Source: Dactylosporangium vinaceum
Lineage (GTDB): Bacteria; Actinomycetota; Actinomycetes; Mycobacteriales; Micromonosporaceae
Reading direction: 5' to 3'
Assembly: GCF_019904175.1 (NCBI RefSeq)
Contig: NZ_CP061913.1
Location: forward strand, 62,001-126,000
Length of the DNA: 64,000 bases
How positions within the stretch are numbered: the stretch's first letter is position 1; every line of letters starts with the position of its first letter. The position numbers were made by a program, and so were the translations under genes. Positions 51,724 to 60,894 of this stretch are shown here, in pieces. Below the pieces are notes generated by a model. The model worked only from the letters and a program-made list of their open reading frames with translations, did not search any database and was not told the origin of the DNA.

Positions 51724-52821
51724 ATGGCTGGTGAGCCTGGCGACGACAGCGCGGCGTTCGAGTCGGCGCTGTTTGACGACGAGGACCCGGTGGGCGGCAA
51801 CCTGAAGGAAAAGGTGGCCGAGGCGTGGCGGGACTTTGCGCGGCAACTGGTGGACGGGCTGCGTGACCTGGAGCCCGGGACGACGCTCGATCTGACGCTC
51901 GATCCTACGGCGTCGGGCACCGGTGACGCGGTGTACTCCGTGCAGGTCACCGGCGAGGAGGACGACCAGCTCTCAGCCACCGCCGTGAGCAACGCCGACC
52001 TGCCGCCCGCGTATCGGCTCGACCGGACGGTCATCGCCGGGATCGTGGCGCTCGGCTGGTCGCCGCCCGGTGTCGTGGCGGGGTCGGGGGAGTCGTTCGG
52101 ACTGCGGGTGAGCAAGGCCGAGGCGCCGCAGCTGAGCCGGCTCATCACGCGGACCATGCGGGACATCTACGGCACGCCGCACCCGGCGTTCCTGACCTAC
52201 CTGGCGCATGACGCCGAGGGGCGGGTCGCCCCGGTGCCGGCACTCGGGGTGGCGCGGTCGCTCGCCTCGATCATGGACGCCGACGGTGACGGTGTCGTCG
52301 ACGTCGTCCGGCCGGGGGCGGGGAGCCTGGCCGAGCTGACCGAGCAGACCGAGGACCTGCCGCTGTACGACAAGGTGACGACGGTCGTCGCGAAGCTCAT
52401 GAAGACCACCCCCGAAGAGCTGCCGATCGACCCCGACGGTGACATCGGCATCCGGTCCGGGTCGGCGATGGTGTTCGTGCGCGTGCGCGACAACCCGCCG
52501 CTCGTCGACGTGTTTTCGCCGATCCTTACCGAGATCGAGCCCACCGAGCGGCTCTACGTGAAGCTGTCGGAGCTCACCAACCGGATGCCGATCGGGCGGC
52601 TGTACTGCACGAACGACACCGTGTGGGCAAGCGTCCCAGTGTTCGGGCGCGACTTCCAGGCGACCCATCTCATGCTCGCCGTCCAGGTGATGACCGGGCT
52701 CGCGGACGAGCTCGACGACCGCCTGCACGGCGAGTTCGGCGGGAAGCGCTTCTTCGGCGAGGGGGACAAGCCGAAGCAGGCGATCGCCGGGGACGGCGAG
52801 CGAACGGGCATGTACCTCTGA
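51724..52821 (+). CDS. YbjN/TY-Chap-like protein
   Basis: A 365-residue cytosolic protein with two halves: an N-terminal alpha/beta region (about 25-150; AEAWRDFARQLVDGLRDL, YRLDRTVIAGIVALGWSPPG) and a C-terminal YbjN-like domain (about 205-340; MVFVRVRDNPPLVDVFSPIL, YCTNDTVWASVPVFGRDFQA). These resemble the T3SS-chaperone/YbjN superfamily, thought to bind peptides. No partner is evident. Start ATG 51724; the stop lies at the edge of a 30-base tandem repeat. Confidence 0.7.
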   Translation: MAGEPGDDSAAFESALFDDEDPVGGNLKEKVAEAWRDFARQLVDGLRDLEPGTTLDLTLDPTASGTGDAVYSVQVTGEEDDQLSATAVSNADLPPAYRLDRTVIAGIVALGWSPPGVVAGSGESFGLRVSKAEAPQLSRLITRTMRDIYGTPHPAFLTYLAHDAEGRVAPVPALGVARSLASIMDADGDGVVDVVRPGAGSLAELTEQTEDLPLYDKVTTVVAKLMKTTPEELPIDPDGDIGIRSGSAMVFVRVRDNPPLVDVFSPILTEIEPTERLYVKLSELTNRMPIGRLYCTNDTVWASVPVFGRDFQATHLMLAVQVMTGLADELDDRLHGEFGGKRFFGEGDKPKQAIAGDGERTGMYL

Positions 52822-52878
52822 CGGAAGCGCTCGACAGACTTACGCGAGCGACGGAAGCGCTCGACAACCTACGCGAGC
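52820..52878. repeat. 30-base tandem duplication between convergent stops
   Basis: GACGGAAGCGCTCGACA followed by (A)CTTACGCGAGC-type sequence occurs twice (52820-52849 and 52850-52878). The second copy contains the stop codon of the minus-strand beta-propeller gene. Confidence 0.75.
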
Positions 52879-54704
52879 TGCACCCAGGCCTGCCGGCCGA
52901 GCGTCGACAGGTCGTTGGCCTGCAGGCCCTGGGGTGACAGCGTCCACAGCGTCCCGCCGATCACGAGCGACCGGGTGATGTTCGCGTAGCGCCCCGGGTG
53001 CTCGATCGAGCCGGTCTTCGTGACCTGGTTGTCGTGGACCGACAGCACCAGGGCTCCGGAGTTCTCCCGGCCCATGACCGGAAGTACCAGCGCGCCGGAT
53101 GCGGGCCAGTAGAGGAATGCGTGCGGGTCGAACTCCGCGGCCGACCCGGTCTGCGGCACCTGATACTGGGCCAGGCGGGCCGGCGCGGTCAGGTCGTGCA
53201 CGTCGAACAGCGACACCTGCAGGCCCTGGACTCGGCCCTGGCTGCTGGCCTCCTGGCCGACGCCGATCAGGCGGCCGTCGCCGGCCGGGTGCAGATACGC
53301 GGAGTACCCCGTGATCTTGAGCTCGCCGACGGTGCGTGGGGCGGCCGGGCTCGACAGGTCGAGCGTGTACAGCGGGTCCGTCTGCTTGAACGTGACGACG
53401 TAGCCGACCGTGCCGATGAACCGCACCGAGTAGATCCGCTCACCCCGGCCCAGACCGCCGACGTGGCCGGCCTCGGCCAGGGTCCCGCCGCGCTGCTCGA
53501 GCACGTAGACGGTCGACGCGTCGTTCGCGGTCGTCGCGACCCGCAGCCGGCCGTCCCACTCCGACAGCGAGTACTGGTTGAGCAGCCACCCGGGCACCTC
53601 ACCGGCCGCCTGATACGACGGCTTCCCCGAGCCGGCGATGACGAACTTGAAGATCTGCGTCCGCGGGTCCGGCGCCGGGCCGGACCGCTTGACCAGGGGC
53701 CCGCTCGTCCGCCAGCGCTTGTCGTTGGCGATGTACAGGCTCGGGCCGTTGGAGTAGACGACCCCGCCGTCGGCCGCGACCGCGACGGGCGCGCCGGTGC
53801 CGAGGGCGGCCGCGTTCAGGTCGAAGGTGAGGACGGTGAGCAGTGACGTGCCCGAATACGTTTCCGGCAGCTGTACCGCCCCACAGTCCACCCGCCCCGA
53901 AGTCTTCTGCCCCGCCGCATCCACCGACGTCCACCGGGGCAGCCAGTCCTCGACCGGCGCGGCGTTGACGGCCGAGCGGTTCGCGGCGATCCGGTCCTCG
54001 TCCGTCTTGAGCCCGTCGGTCTGCGGAAACTCGATGCGCGGCGCGGAGCGGATCACGACCCGGGCCACGCCGCCGACCTGGCGGGCGTCGAGCAGCGCGC
54101 CGTCGATGCGGAACGTGCTCACGACCTTCGGCGGGCCGGCCAGGTCGACGAGGGTCAGCAGCGGGCCGCCCCGCTCCGGGTCGGAGTAGTCGAAGCCGAG
54201 GATCAGCGCGCGGTCGCCGTCGAGCAGCAGCCGGTCGGCCCCGATGGCCTGCTTGTTCGCGTCGCTCGCCCCGTCCAGGGCCAGTGTGCCGCTGATCTGG
54301 CGGGAGGCGGCGTCCACGACCACGAGCCGGCCGTGCGAGAGCGTGACAATCCGCTTGCCGTCGGTCTTGATCTCGTCCGGCTCGTCGACGCCCGCCTCGT
54401 GATTGTTGGTGCCGGAGAAGGCCGCGTCGTCGGTGCCCTGGGCGGTCTTCGCCTCCGGCACCGCGCCGCCGCCGTTCAGCGTCCTGATGCCGCCGGGGTA
54501 GTTGCCGAATCCCCAGGGTCCGACGGCCTCGGCGGTGGCCTTGCGCAGGCGGCCGGCCAGGTCCTCGCAGGAGTCGTACGCGACGAGCTTGAGCGCCGCC
54601 TCCGGCTGCGGCGCGGAGGACGTCGCGGCCGGATTCGGCTTTCCGGCAGTACACCCGGAAAGGAGCAGGCCGATGGCGCTCAGCATTGCGGCGGCGCGTT
54701 TCAT
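52869..54704 (-). CDS. secreted beta-propeller domain lipoprotein
   Basis: A 611-residue exported protein with a lipoprotein signal (lipobox LLSGC, Cys18) and a Pro/Ala linker. The large beta-propeller domain of the family is marked by FSGTNNHEAGVDEPDEIKTD near residue 95, followed by repeated blades (ILGFDYSDPERGG, YLHPAGDGRLIGVGQEA). The family is widespread in actinobacteria and archaea with no assigned reaction. It ends inside the 30-base duplicated segment. The Lrp gene is 4 bases upstream on the same strand and probably cotranscribed. Confidence 0.86.
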   Translation of the reverse strand: MKRAAAMLSAIGLLLSGCTAGKPNPAATSSAPQPEAALKLVAYDSCEDLAGRLRKATAEAVGPWGFGNYPGGIRTLNGGGAVPEAKTAQGTDDAAFSGTNNHEAGVDEPDEIKTDGKRIVTLSHGRLVVVDAASRQISGTLALDGASDANKQAIGADRLLLDGDRALILGFDYSDPERGGPLLTLVDLAGPPKVVSTFRIDGALLDARQVGGVARVVIRSAPRIEFPQTDGLKTDEDRIAANRSAVNAAPVEDWLPRWTSVDAAGQKTSGRVDCGAVQLPETYSGTSLLTVLTFDLNAAALGTGAPVAVAADGGVVYSNGPSLYIANDKRWRTSGPLVKRSGPAPDPRTQIFKFVIAGSGKPSYQAAGEVPGWLLNQYSLSEWDGRLRVATTANDASTVYVLEQRGGTLAEAGHVGGLGRGERIYSVRFIGTVGYVVTFKQTDPLYTLDLSSPAAPRTVGELKITGYSAYLHPAGDGRLIGVGQEASSQGRVQGLQVSLFDVHDLTAPARLAQYQVPQTGSAAEFDPHAFLYWPASGALVLPVMGRENSGALVLSVHDNQVTKTGSIEHPGRYANITRSLVIGGTLWTLSPQGLQANDLSTLGRQAWVQLA

Positions 54705-54708
54705 GGCT

Positions 54709-55197
54709 CTAGGACGCGGGTGAGCCCTTTGCGGTTCCCACGTCCTGGACGATTCGCGGCGCCAGCGTCTCGACCAGCCGGGACAGCACGATCATGCTGC
54801 GCGTCGAGGTGACGAACGGCTCGGCCCGCAGCTTCTCCAGCGCCTCCTCCAGGCCGGACATGTCCATCGCCCGCAGATGCACGAGCGCGTCGGCCTCGCC
54901 CGAGATCGTGTAGGCCCCCACGACCGCCGGATGCCGCAGCGCGGCCGCCTTCAGCTGGGCCGGCGAGGTGCGGCCGGTGCAGAAGAGCTCCACGAACGCC
55001 TCGGTGGTCCAGCCGACCGCGCCCGGGTCGACCAGGGCGGTATAGCCGCGTATCACTCCGCTGGATCGGAGGCGGTCGACGCGTCGCTTGACGGCCGGGG
55101 CCGACAGCGCCACCCGCTCGCCGATCTCCGCATACGATGACCTGGCATCTTCCTGCAGCAGCGCAATGATTCGCTGATCGATCGGGTCGAGACGCAA
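54709..55197 (-). CDS. Lrp/AsnC family transcriptional regulator
   Basis: A 162-residue regulator with an N-terminal winged helix (RLDPIDQRIIALLQEDARSS, LSAPAVKRRVDRLRSSGVI) and a C-terminal RAM domain (VVGAYTISGEADALVHLRAM). The TTG at 55197 is preferred because GAGGAGG sits 6 bases before it; an in-frame TTG at 55218 would place the Shine-Dalgarno inside the gene. It is divergent from ddaH and probably regulates it in response to arginine or related amino acids (inference). Confidence 0.88.
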   Translation of the reverse strand: MRLDPIDQRIIALLQEDARSSYAEIGERVALSAPAVKRRVDRLRSSGVIRGYTALVDPGAVGWTTEAFVELFCTGRTSPAQLKAAALRHPAVVGAYTISGEADALVHLRAMDMSGLEEALEKLRAEPFVTSTRSMIVLSRLVETLAPRIVQDVGTAKGSPAS

Positions 55198-55263
55198 TGA
55201 ATGCCTCCTCGAAAGCAACTTTTCCCGCTACTTTGTGAAACATTGCGAATCTACCTTGATCTC

Positions 55264-56067
55264 GTGACGCGGTCTTACTTGATGTCGCCACCCGAACACT
55301 TTGTGGTGGAATACGCGATCAACCCGTGGATGGACACCAACGCCCCGGTGGACACCGAGCTGGCCGTCAAACAGTGGGAGGGCCTGCGCGAGACGCTTGT
55401 CCGCCTCGGCCACACGGTCCACGTACTACTGCCGGAGATCGGCCTGCCGGACATGGTCTACGCCGCCAACGGCGCCTTCTCCGTCGACGGCGTCGTGTAC
55501 GGCGCCAAGTTCAAGTACCCGCAGCGTGCGGCCGAGGCGGCCGCGCACCGGCGGTTCTACGAGACGCTGGGCTGGCGCTATCACCTGGCCTCGGAGACGA
55601 ACGAGGGCGAGGGCGACTTCACCTACCTGCCCGCCGCGCACGGCGGCCTGATCCTGGCCGGCCACGGCTTCCGCACCGAGGTGACCGCGCACGCGGAGGC
55701 CCAGGAGGTGCTCGGCCGGCCGGTGATCTCGCTGCGCCTGACCGATCCGCGCATCTACCACCTGGACGTGGCGCTGCAGCCGCTCGACGACGCGAACATC
55801 GCGTACTACCCGGGCGCGTTCTCCGAGTCGGCGCAGAAGGTGCTCGCCCAGCTGTTCCCGGACGCCGTCGTGGCGACCGAGGAGGACGCGCTCACGTTCG
55901 GCCTCAACCTCGTCTCCGACGGCCGCAACGTGGTGCTCAACAGCGAGGCGACCGGGCTGGCCGCCTCGCTGCGCTCGGCCGGGTACGTGCCGGTGCCGGT
56001 CGAGCTGAGTGAGCTCAAGAAGGGCGGCGGCAGCGTCAAGTGCTGCGTCGCCGAACTACGAGGCTGA
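55264..56067 (+). CDS. ddaH: dimethylarginine dimethylaminohydrolase (DDAH/amidinotransferase family)
   Basis: Guanidine-modifying enzyme hydrolysing (methyl)arginine to citrulline. In the 267-residue product the start region TRSYLMSPPEHFVVEYAINP, the substrate-binding MVYAANGAFSVDG and KFKYPQRAAEA, the catalytic His region YHLDVALQPLDD and the C-terminal nucleophile Cys in GGGSVKCCVAEL are all present. GTG 55264 gives the family N-terminus. Divergent from an Lrp/AsnC regulator, a common arrangement for arginine-use genes. Its 3' end overlaps the convergent secreted-protein gene by 12 bases. Confidence 0.88.
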   Translation: MTRSYLMSPPEHFVVEYAINPWMDTNAPVDTELAVKQWEGLRETLVRLGHTVHVLLPEIGLPDMVYAANGAFSVDGVVYGAKFKYPQRAAEAAAHRRFYETLGWRYHLASETNEGEGDFTYLPAAHGGLILAGHGFRTEVTAHAEAQEVLGRPVISLRLTDPRIYHLDVALQPLDDANIAYYPGAFSESAQKVLAQLFPDAVVATEEDALTFGLNLVSDGRNVVLNSEATGLAASLRSAGYVPVPVELSELKKGGGSVKCCVAELRG

Positions 56068-56457
56068 CCCGGAGCGGACCACCACGTGCTTGGCTGTCCA
56101 CGACTTCTCGCCGCTCGCCGTACCGAAGACGCTGACCTCCGCGCCCGCCTGGAGCGACCCCTGCCGGCCATGCACCTTCATGTCCTTGGGCAGTTGCCAG
56201 GTGCGCGTGAAGCCGTCGGCCGAGCGGACGGTGAGCGCGGTGTCGGTGATCTTCGTGGCCTCGCCGTTCTGCACGGCCACGCGCACCGGTCCGGTCTTCG
56301 TCTTGACGATCCCTTCGCCGTGCAGGACGTCACCCATCCAATCGGAGTGGGCCGACGCCGACGGCGAAGGGGTCGGCTCGGCGAATGCCGCAGCTGGCGG
56401 GAGGGTGCCGGCCAGTGTCAGGAGCGCGGCACCGCAGAGAAGGCCGATCCGTTTCAT
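56056..56457 (-). CDS. small secreted protein, unknown function (DUF5666-like beta fold possible)
   Basis: A 133-residue exported protein with a signal peptide (MKRIGLLCGAALLTLAGTLP, cut near AFA). The mature part has a beta-rich pattern, GDVLHGEGIVKTKTGPVRVA, ALTVRSADGFTRTWQLPKD and AEVSVFGTASGEKSWTAKHV, suggestive of a small OB-like barrel as in DUF5666 proteins. ATG 56457 follows GGAGGAG. It lies downstream of the membrane protein and two-component genes on the same strand. Confidence 0.72.
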   Translation of the reverse strand: MKRIGLLCGAALLTLAGTLPPAAAFAEPTPSPSASAHSDWMGDVLHGEGIVKTKTGPVRVAVQNGEATKITDTALTVRSADGFTRTWQLPKDMKVHGRQGSLQAGAEVSVFGTASGEKSWTAKHVVVRSGSAS

Positions 56458-56492
56458 GAGGCTCCTCCCCAACATCGAGGCGAAGGGGAGAG

Positions 56493-57122
56493 CTACCTCG
56501 GATCGTGCGCGGCAAACCTGACGTAGGGGGTGCCGAACGAGCGGTACCCGTCGCCGGGGCGCTCGTGGCCGTCGGTCGAGTGGCCGAGGGCGTCGGCCGG
56601 GTCCTGGCACATCAGCACGTGCGACGCCTGCCCGCCGAGCGCGGCCAAGGGCCAGAAGAGCAGGTGGACGAGCAGGCCGAGGATCTTGATGGCGACCACG
56701 TCGCCGACCGCGTGGCCGGTGTACTCCTGGCGGTACCACCGCAGCACCAGCCGCCAATAGGGCTCGTGCTCGACCTCCACGCCGTCACGGTCCCGGACGG
56801 GGCCCCGCTCATAGCGCACGCCGCGCAGGATCGTGGCGATCGCCTTCAGGTTGAGCAGCCGGCGCACCGGCATCGACAGGACGGTGACCAGGCCGCCGAT
56901 CCACCAGCCGGGCTGGTCCAGCCGGGTCAGCAGCAGAAACAGCACCACGTGCAGCACCGCGAGCGGCAGGCCGACCCAGCGCAGCGCGACGCCCTGGGTG
57001 AAGATCCCGACCGGGTCGGTGCCCACCCGGCGCAGCCGCTGCCAGAACATCACCTGGACGAGCAGAATCCCCAGCGCCGCGCCGGCGCCGGCGAGCCCTA
57101 GGACCACCCACCAGGTGTGCAT
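56493..57122 (-). CDS. multi-pass membrane protein linked to a two-component system
   Basis: A 209-residue protein with about four membrane helices (start MHTWWVVLGLAGAGAALGIL; AVLHVVLFLLLTRL; WWIGGLVTVLSMPVRRLLNL; VAIKILGLLVHLLFWPLAAL) and a cytosolic central loop. No family recognised. It starts 10 bases after the histidine kinase stops and is probably in the same operon, so it may be a signal partner or target of that system. The Shine-Dalgarno sequence is weak. Confidence 0.65.
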   Translation of the reverse strand: MHTWWVVLGLAGAGAALGILLVQVMFWQRLRRVGTDPVGIFTQGVALRWVGLPLAVLHVVLFLLLTRLDQPGWWIGGLVTVLSMPVRRLLNLKAIATILRGVRYERGPVRDRDGVEVEHEPYWRLVLRWYRQEYTGHAVGDVVAIKILGLLVHLLFWPLAALGGQASHVLMCQDPADALGHSTDGHERPGDGYRSFGTPYVRFAAHDPR

Positions 57123-57132
57123 AGACGTACCA

Positions 57133-58494
57133 TCATGGCACGGTGCGCAACGGTGTGGTGACCGTGAATTTCGCGCCGCCCTCGGGTGCGTGGCCGGCCT
57201 CGATCCGGGCACCCAGCCGCCGGGACAGCCGCGCGGCCAGCGCCAGGCCCAACCCGCTGCCGACCTTGCGCATCCCCTGGTAGCGCCGCGACAGTGCCCC
57301 GCGCTCGAACGCGACAGCCAGATCCTCGTCGGTGAAGCCGGGGCCGCCGTCGCGCACCTCGATGCGGGCCGACGTGGCATCGGTGAAGAGCGCCAAAACC
57401 AGAGGTGCCTGCTCTGGTACCACACGCAGCGCATTCTCCAGCAGCCCGTCGATGATCTGGCGTATCCGCCCCGGGTCGGTGAGCACCGGCACGGCGAACG
57501 GCGGCAGCTCCGTGCGCAGCAGCAGCCCGGCCTGCGCGGCCCGCCCGCCCCACGCCTCGGCCGCCGTGGCCAGCAGCTGTGTGAGGTCGACCTCGACCAC
57601 CTCGATCGGCAGGTCGGCCGCCTCCAGCCGGGCCAGCACCAGCAGGTCGGCGATGAGCCGGTCCAGGCGCTCGGCCTCGTCGAGCACCGTCTGCCCGGCC
57701 CGCTGCGCGCCCTCCGCCCCGACCACTCCATCGGCGAGCGCCTCGGCGTAGCCGCGGATCGTGGTCAGCGGCGTGCGCAGCTCGTGCGAGACCGACAGCA
57801 GGAAGTCCCGCTCCCGCCCTTCGCTCGTGGCCAGCGCCGCGGTGAGCCCGTTGACGGCCTGCGCGAGCTCGGCGACCTCGGCCGGCCCGTCCGGGGACAG
57901 CGTCACCGACCGGTCGCCCGCGCTGAGCCGCTTCGCCGCCGTCGCCACGTTGCGGATCGGCCGCGCGATGCGCCGGGCCAGCAGCGGCCCCGCGATCAGC
58001 CCCGCGGCCAGCCCGGCCAGCAGCGCGATCCAGAGCTGGCTCGCGAACCGGGCGAGCGCCCCACCGGGCGGCGCCTCGGCCAGCACCACACCGTTGCCGT
58101 CCTTGCCGATCGCCCGCCCGGCCACCAGCTGCAGCTCCCCGTCGACCCGGGCCAGGCGCACCTCCACGTTCTGGCCCGCGGCGATCAGCTTCACCACCCC
58201 GGCCGGCAGTCCGGCTCGGTCCGGCTGTCCGGCGCGGATGAGGTACACCTGAATGCCCTGATCGGCTAATCGCTTGGCGACGCCGGCCTCGTCCGCCGGG
58301 TTTCGCGGCGTGTTGTTGAACCGCGGCCGCATCAGCTCGGCGGTCAGCTTCGTATCATCGGCGAGCCGCTGCCGGGCCGCCTTGTTGGTCTGCGTCGCCG
58401 TCAACGGGATGCCGACCGCGGCCGTCACGATCACCGAGAGCACCGCGACGATGCATGTGACAAGCGCGGTGCGGGCGGCCAGCGACTTAAGCAT
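57133..58494 (-). CDS. sensor histidine kinase (HAMP type)
   Basis: A 453-residue sensor kinase with two membrane helices (about 8-30 and 152-172) enclosing an extracellular sensor of about 120 residues, a HAMP domain (about 172-225), the H-box SHELRTPLTTIRG (His237) and the ATPase domain with the N-box (Asn354), DGGPGF and GSGLGLALAARLS. The signal is unknown. Its start overlaps the response regulator stop by 8 bases. Confidence 0.93.
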   Translation of the reverse strand: MLKSLAARTALVTCIVAVLSVIVTAAVGIPLTATQTNKAARQRLADDTKLTAELMRPRFNNTPRNPADEAGVAKRLADQGIQVYLIRAGQPDRAGLPAGVVKLIAAGQNVEVRLARVDGELQLVAGRAIGKDGNGVVLAEAPPGGALARFASQLWIALLAGLAAGLIAGPLLARRIARPIRNVATAAKRLSAGDRSVTLSPDGPAEVAELAQAVNGLTAALATSEGRERDFLLSVSHELRTPLTTIRGYAEALADGVVGAEGAQRAGQTVLDEAERLDRLIADLLVLARLEAADLPIEVVEVDLTQLLATAAEAWGGRAAQAGLLLRTELPPFAVPVLTDPGRIRQIIDGLLENALRVVPEQAPLVLALFTDATSARIEVRDGGPGFTDEDLAVAFERGALSRRYQGMRKVGSGLGLALAARLSRRLGARIEAGHAPEGGAKFTVTTPLRTVP

Positions 58495-59170
58495 CAGCGG
58501 TGTACCCGACCCCGCGCACGGTCCGGATGACGTTCGCGGCCGTGCCGAGCTTGCCGCGGACCTGGGCCACGTGGACGTCGACGGTGCGGGTGCCGCTGTG
58601 TGCGGCGTACCCCCACACCGACCCCAGCAGCTCCTCGCGCGTGAAGACCCGCCCGGGCCGCCCCATGAGGTGGGCCAGCAGGGAGAACTCGGTGGAGGTG
58701 AGGCTGACCGGGGCGCCGTCGACCCGGCACTCCCGCCGCCCGGCGTCGATGCTGATCGGCCCGACCGACCGGATCTGCTGGGTGTCCGGGGGTCCCTGCG
58801 TGCGCCGCAGCACCGCCTTGACCCGCGACACGAGCTCGCGCGGGCTGAACGGCTTGGTGATGTAGTCGTCGCCGCCGAGCTCGAGCCCGAGAATCCGGTC
58901 GACCTCGTCGTCCCGGGCGGTCAGGAACAGCACGGGCGTCCAGTCCCCGGCCTCCCGCAGCCGCCGGCAGATCTCGGTCCCGTCCATTCCGGGCAGCGCG
59001 ATGTCGAGGACACAGGCCACGGGCCGCAGCTTCCGCGCCGCCGCGAGCCCCGCGGGCCCGTCGTGCTCGACGTGCACCCCGAACCCGTCGCGCGTGAGGT
59101 ACATCCGCAGCAGGTCGGCGATCGGCTTCTCGTCCTCGACGACAACCACGAGGCCCTTGCCCTGATCCAC
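58487..59170 (-). CDS. OmpR/PhoB family response regulator
   Basis: A 227-residue regulator: receiver domain with the acidic pocket (VEDE), phosphoacceptor Asp56 in VLDIALPGMDG, Thr84 and Lys106 in YITKPFSP; then a winged-helix effector domain (about 130-227; LTSTEFSLLAHLMGRPGRVF, RTVDVHVAQVRGKL). It is first in a minus-strand operon with its kinase and the membrane protein. Targets unknown. Confidence 0.94.
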   Translation of the reverse strand: MDQGKGLVVVVEDEKPIADLLRMYLTRDGFGVHVEHDGPAGLAAARKLRPVACVLDIALPGMDGTEICRRLREAGDWTPVLFLTARDDEVDRILGLELGGDDYITKPFSPRELVSRVKAVLRRTQGPPDTQQIRSVGPISIDAGRRECRVDGAPVSLTSTEFSLLAHLMGRPGRVFTREELLGSVWGYAAHSGTRTVDVHVAQVRGKLGTAANVIRTVRGVGYTADA

Positions 59171-59327
59171 CGATTCATTCTGCCGCGTGAGCCGGACTTC
59201 GCACGCCTATCGAATGTTCGAGAGATGTTTGGGAGAGCGTGGTCACGGCAATCAGTTTTACGAGATCGGCCCACCCGAAACGGCAGCCAGCGCCCGTGAC
59301 GGATGGGCCGATCACTATGAGGTCCAT

Positions 59328-59398
59328 CGATATGTGGGGGCGCTGGGCGGTCCCGCGACATGTCGGGCGCTTCGCGCCACGCTGCGCTCGACATATCG
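59328..59398. repeat. dispersed hairpin repeat, locus 3 (type II)
   Basis: CGACATGTCG (59356-59365) and CGACATATCG (59389-59398) enclose a GGCGCTTCGCGCC stem; a further CGATATGTG copy stands at 59328. The sequence after it (GACTTATCGCCCG, GGGGTAT) matches the reverse complement of locus 4. Confidence 0.7.
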
Positions 59399-59435
59399 GA
59401 CTTATCGCCCGACGGGGTATTCGCCGGAGTTTGCG

Positions 59436-59954
59436 TCAGGCGAGACGGAGCTCGGGGCGGGCGCTGACGGCGACGGTGGTGCGGACCGCGGCGGGCTTCG
59501 AGGTCGCCGCGCGGGCCGGTTCGATCGTGCCGAGCGGAGTGCGGAACGCCTGCTTGAGGGCCTCGTCCAGGCGCCACATCTCGGCCTCGGAGCCCAGGCG
59601 GATCCAGAAGTTCTCGCGTACGCCGTCGATCGCGGTGACGCCGAGCTGAATGCCGGCCCGGCCCGGCTCCGGGGTCCAGGTGACGTCGGCCAGCTGGTGC
59701 AGGTCGGCGTTGAGGTGGAGGGAGACGCGGCGCAGTACCGCGGACTCGCTCGTCACGACCAGGCGGTTGCGGGTCAGCATCAGCACGTTGCGGCGGCCCC
59801 GGGCGGTGGTGCACCGCGCGACCACGGCGACCGCGTCGCGGTCTCCGGCGCAGCGGCGCAGCACCTGGACATGGCGGGTGACGGTGCCGCCCGGCAGCTT
59901 CGCCAGCGCCGTGGCCGGCAGGAACGTCCGTGAGAAGGTGTCCAGCGCTTCCAT
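59436..59954 (-). CDS. conserved protein of unknown function
   Basis: A 172-residue protein (start MEALDTFSRTFLPATALAKL). The beta-rich middle (VVARCTTARGRRNVLMLTRN, RLVVTSESAVLRRVSLHLNA) looks like a PH-like fold, and the tail is rich in Ala/Val/Arg. There is no signal peptide or membrane helix. ATG 59954 is taken by default; the frame is open upstream. No family is recognised by name and the gene appears to stand alone. Confidence 0.6.
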   Translation of the reverse strand: MEALDTFSRTFLPATALAKLPGGTVTRHVQVLRRCAGDRDAVAVVARCTTARGRRNVLMLTRNRLVVTSESAVLRRVSLHLNADLHQLADVTWTPEPGRAGIQLGVTAIDGVRENFWIRLGSEAEMWRLDEALKQAFRTPLGTIEPARAATSKPAAVRTTVAVSARPELRLA

Positions 59955-60210
59955 ACCGTGCGCAACGACCCGCCACCCGCACCGACTCGCGTTGTGGGCG
60001 CCGATCTCGCGGCCCCGGCGTCCGTACACTCCCACGATGTCCGGGTTTGCCGATTTGTGGCCGCGAGACCGGCGCACAGCGGGTGCGATGCCGACGCACC
60101 CCGGAGTGAAGTTCTCGGGCGGGACCCCCTGACCCGCTCGGCTGGGCGCCGGGCGCAGTGACTCAGCGGCACAGGGGCCGCCGAGTCCGGCGTCCAACCG
60201 AGCGGGTGCT

Positions 60211-60774
60211 TCAGGATGCGCGCGGGCTCGGCTTGAGCGGGGCGCAGGCGGTGATCGCGGCGGCTACTTTCGCGTCTGTGGTGTCGAGCTGGTCGGTGGG
60301 GCCGGTGACAGTGACGCCGTGCTCGGTGAGGCAGTTGCGGTAGGCGGCGTCGCGACCGTTGCCGCCCTGGCCGCCGTTGCCGTTGAAGCCTCCGCCGCCG
60401 GGGAACCCGCTGGGGCGCAGGGACGCGCACGCCTTCTGCGCCTTCTCCCAGACGTCCTGGGGCACGCCGCTGGGGGCTGCGGTGCCGAAGAAGCCACCGC
60501 CGCCACCGCGGAAGCCGCCGCTGCCGGACGGGCGCGGCTCGCCGGACGGCCGGCCCTGGCCGGAGGGGCGGGGCTGGCCCGAGGGGCGCGCGGTGGGCCG
60601 GCCGGACGCGTTGAACTGCGGGAGGTCGACGCCGTTGTTGCGCAGACAGGACGCGTAGTCCGAGCCGCTCGAGGCGGCGGCGGCCGGCGTCTTGTCGTCG
60701 GAGGAGCCGCAGGCGGCGGCGAAGAGCGCCACCGCGGCGAGCGCCAGGACGGCCCCGCCGATCCGCTTGTTCAT
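60211..60774 (-). CDS. Gly/Pro/Ser-rich lipoprotein with two Cys-containing repeats
   Basis: A 187-residue exported protein with a lipoprotein signal (LFAAACGSS, Cys near 22). Two related Cys-containing segments (YASCLRNNGVDLP and YRNCLTEHGVTVT) flank a low-complexity middle of PSGQPRPSGQ and Gly repeats; two more Cys (KACASL, ITACAPL) complete a pattern of paired cysteines. Similar lipoproteins are seen next to HlyD/MacB-type exporters and two-component systems in actinobacteria. It is divergent from the adaptor gene at 61009. ATG 60774 is preferred over the adjacent GTG. Confidence 0.72.
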   Translation of the reverse strand: MNKRIGGAVLALAAVALFAAACGSSDDKTPAAAASSGSDYASCLRNNGVDLPQFNASGRPTARPSGQPRPSGQGRPSGEPRPSGSGGFRGGGGGFFGTAAPSGVPQDVWEKAQKACASLRPSGFPGGGGFNGNGGQGGNGRDAAYRNCLTEHGVTVTGPTDQLDTTDAKVAAAITACAPLKPSPRAS

Positions 60775-60894
60775 CACCCGTGTGATGGAACGTCGTGAAG
60801 CTCGATGGGAAGTCGGCCGAACCTCAAAATTCCCTCACAACTCGAAGCCGCGCAAACGCGGCGTGAGTCGTCGAATCGCGCGGATACCCCGACG

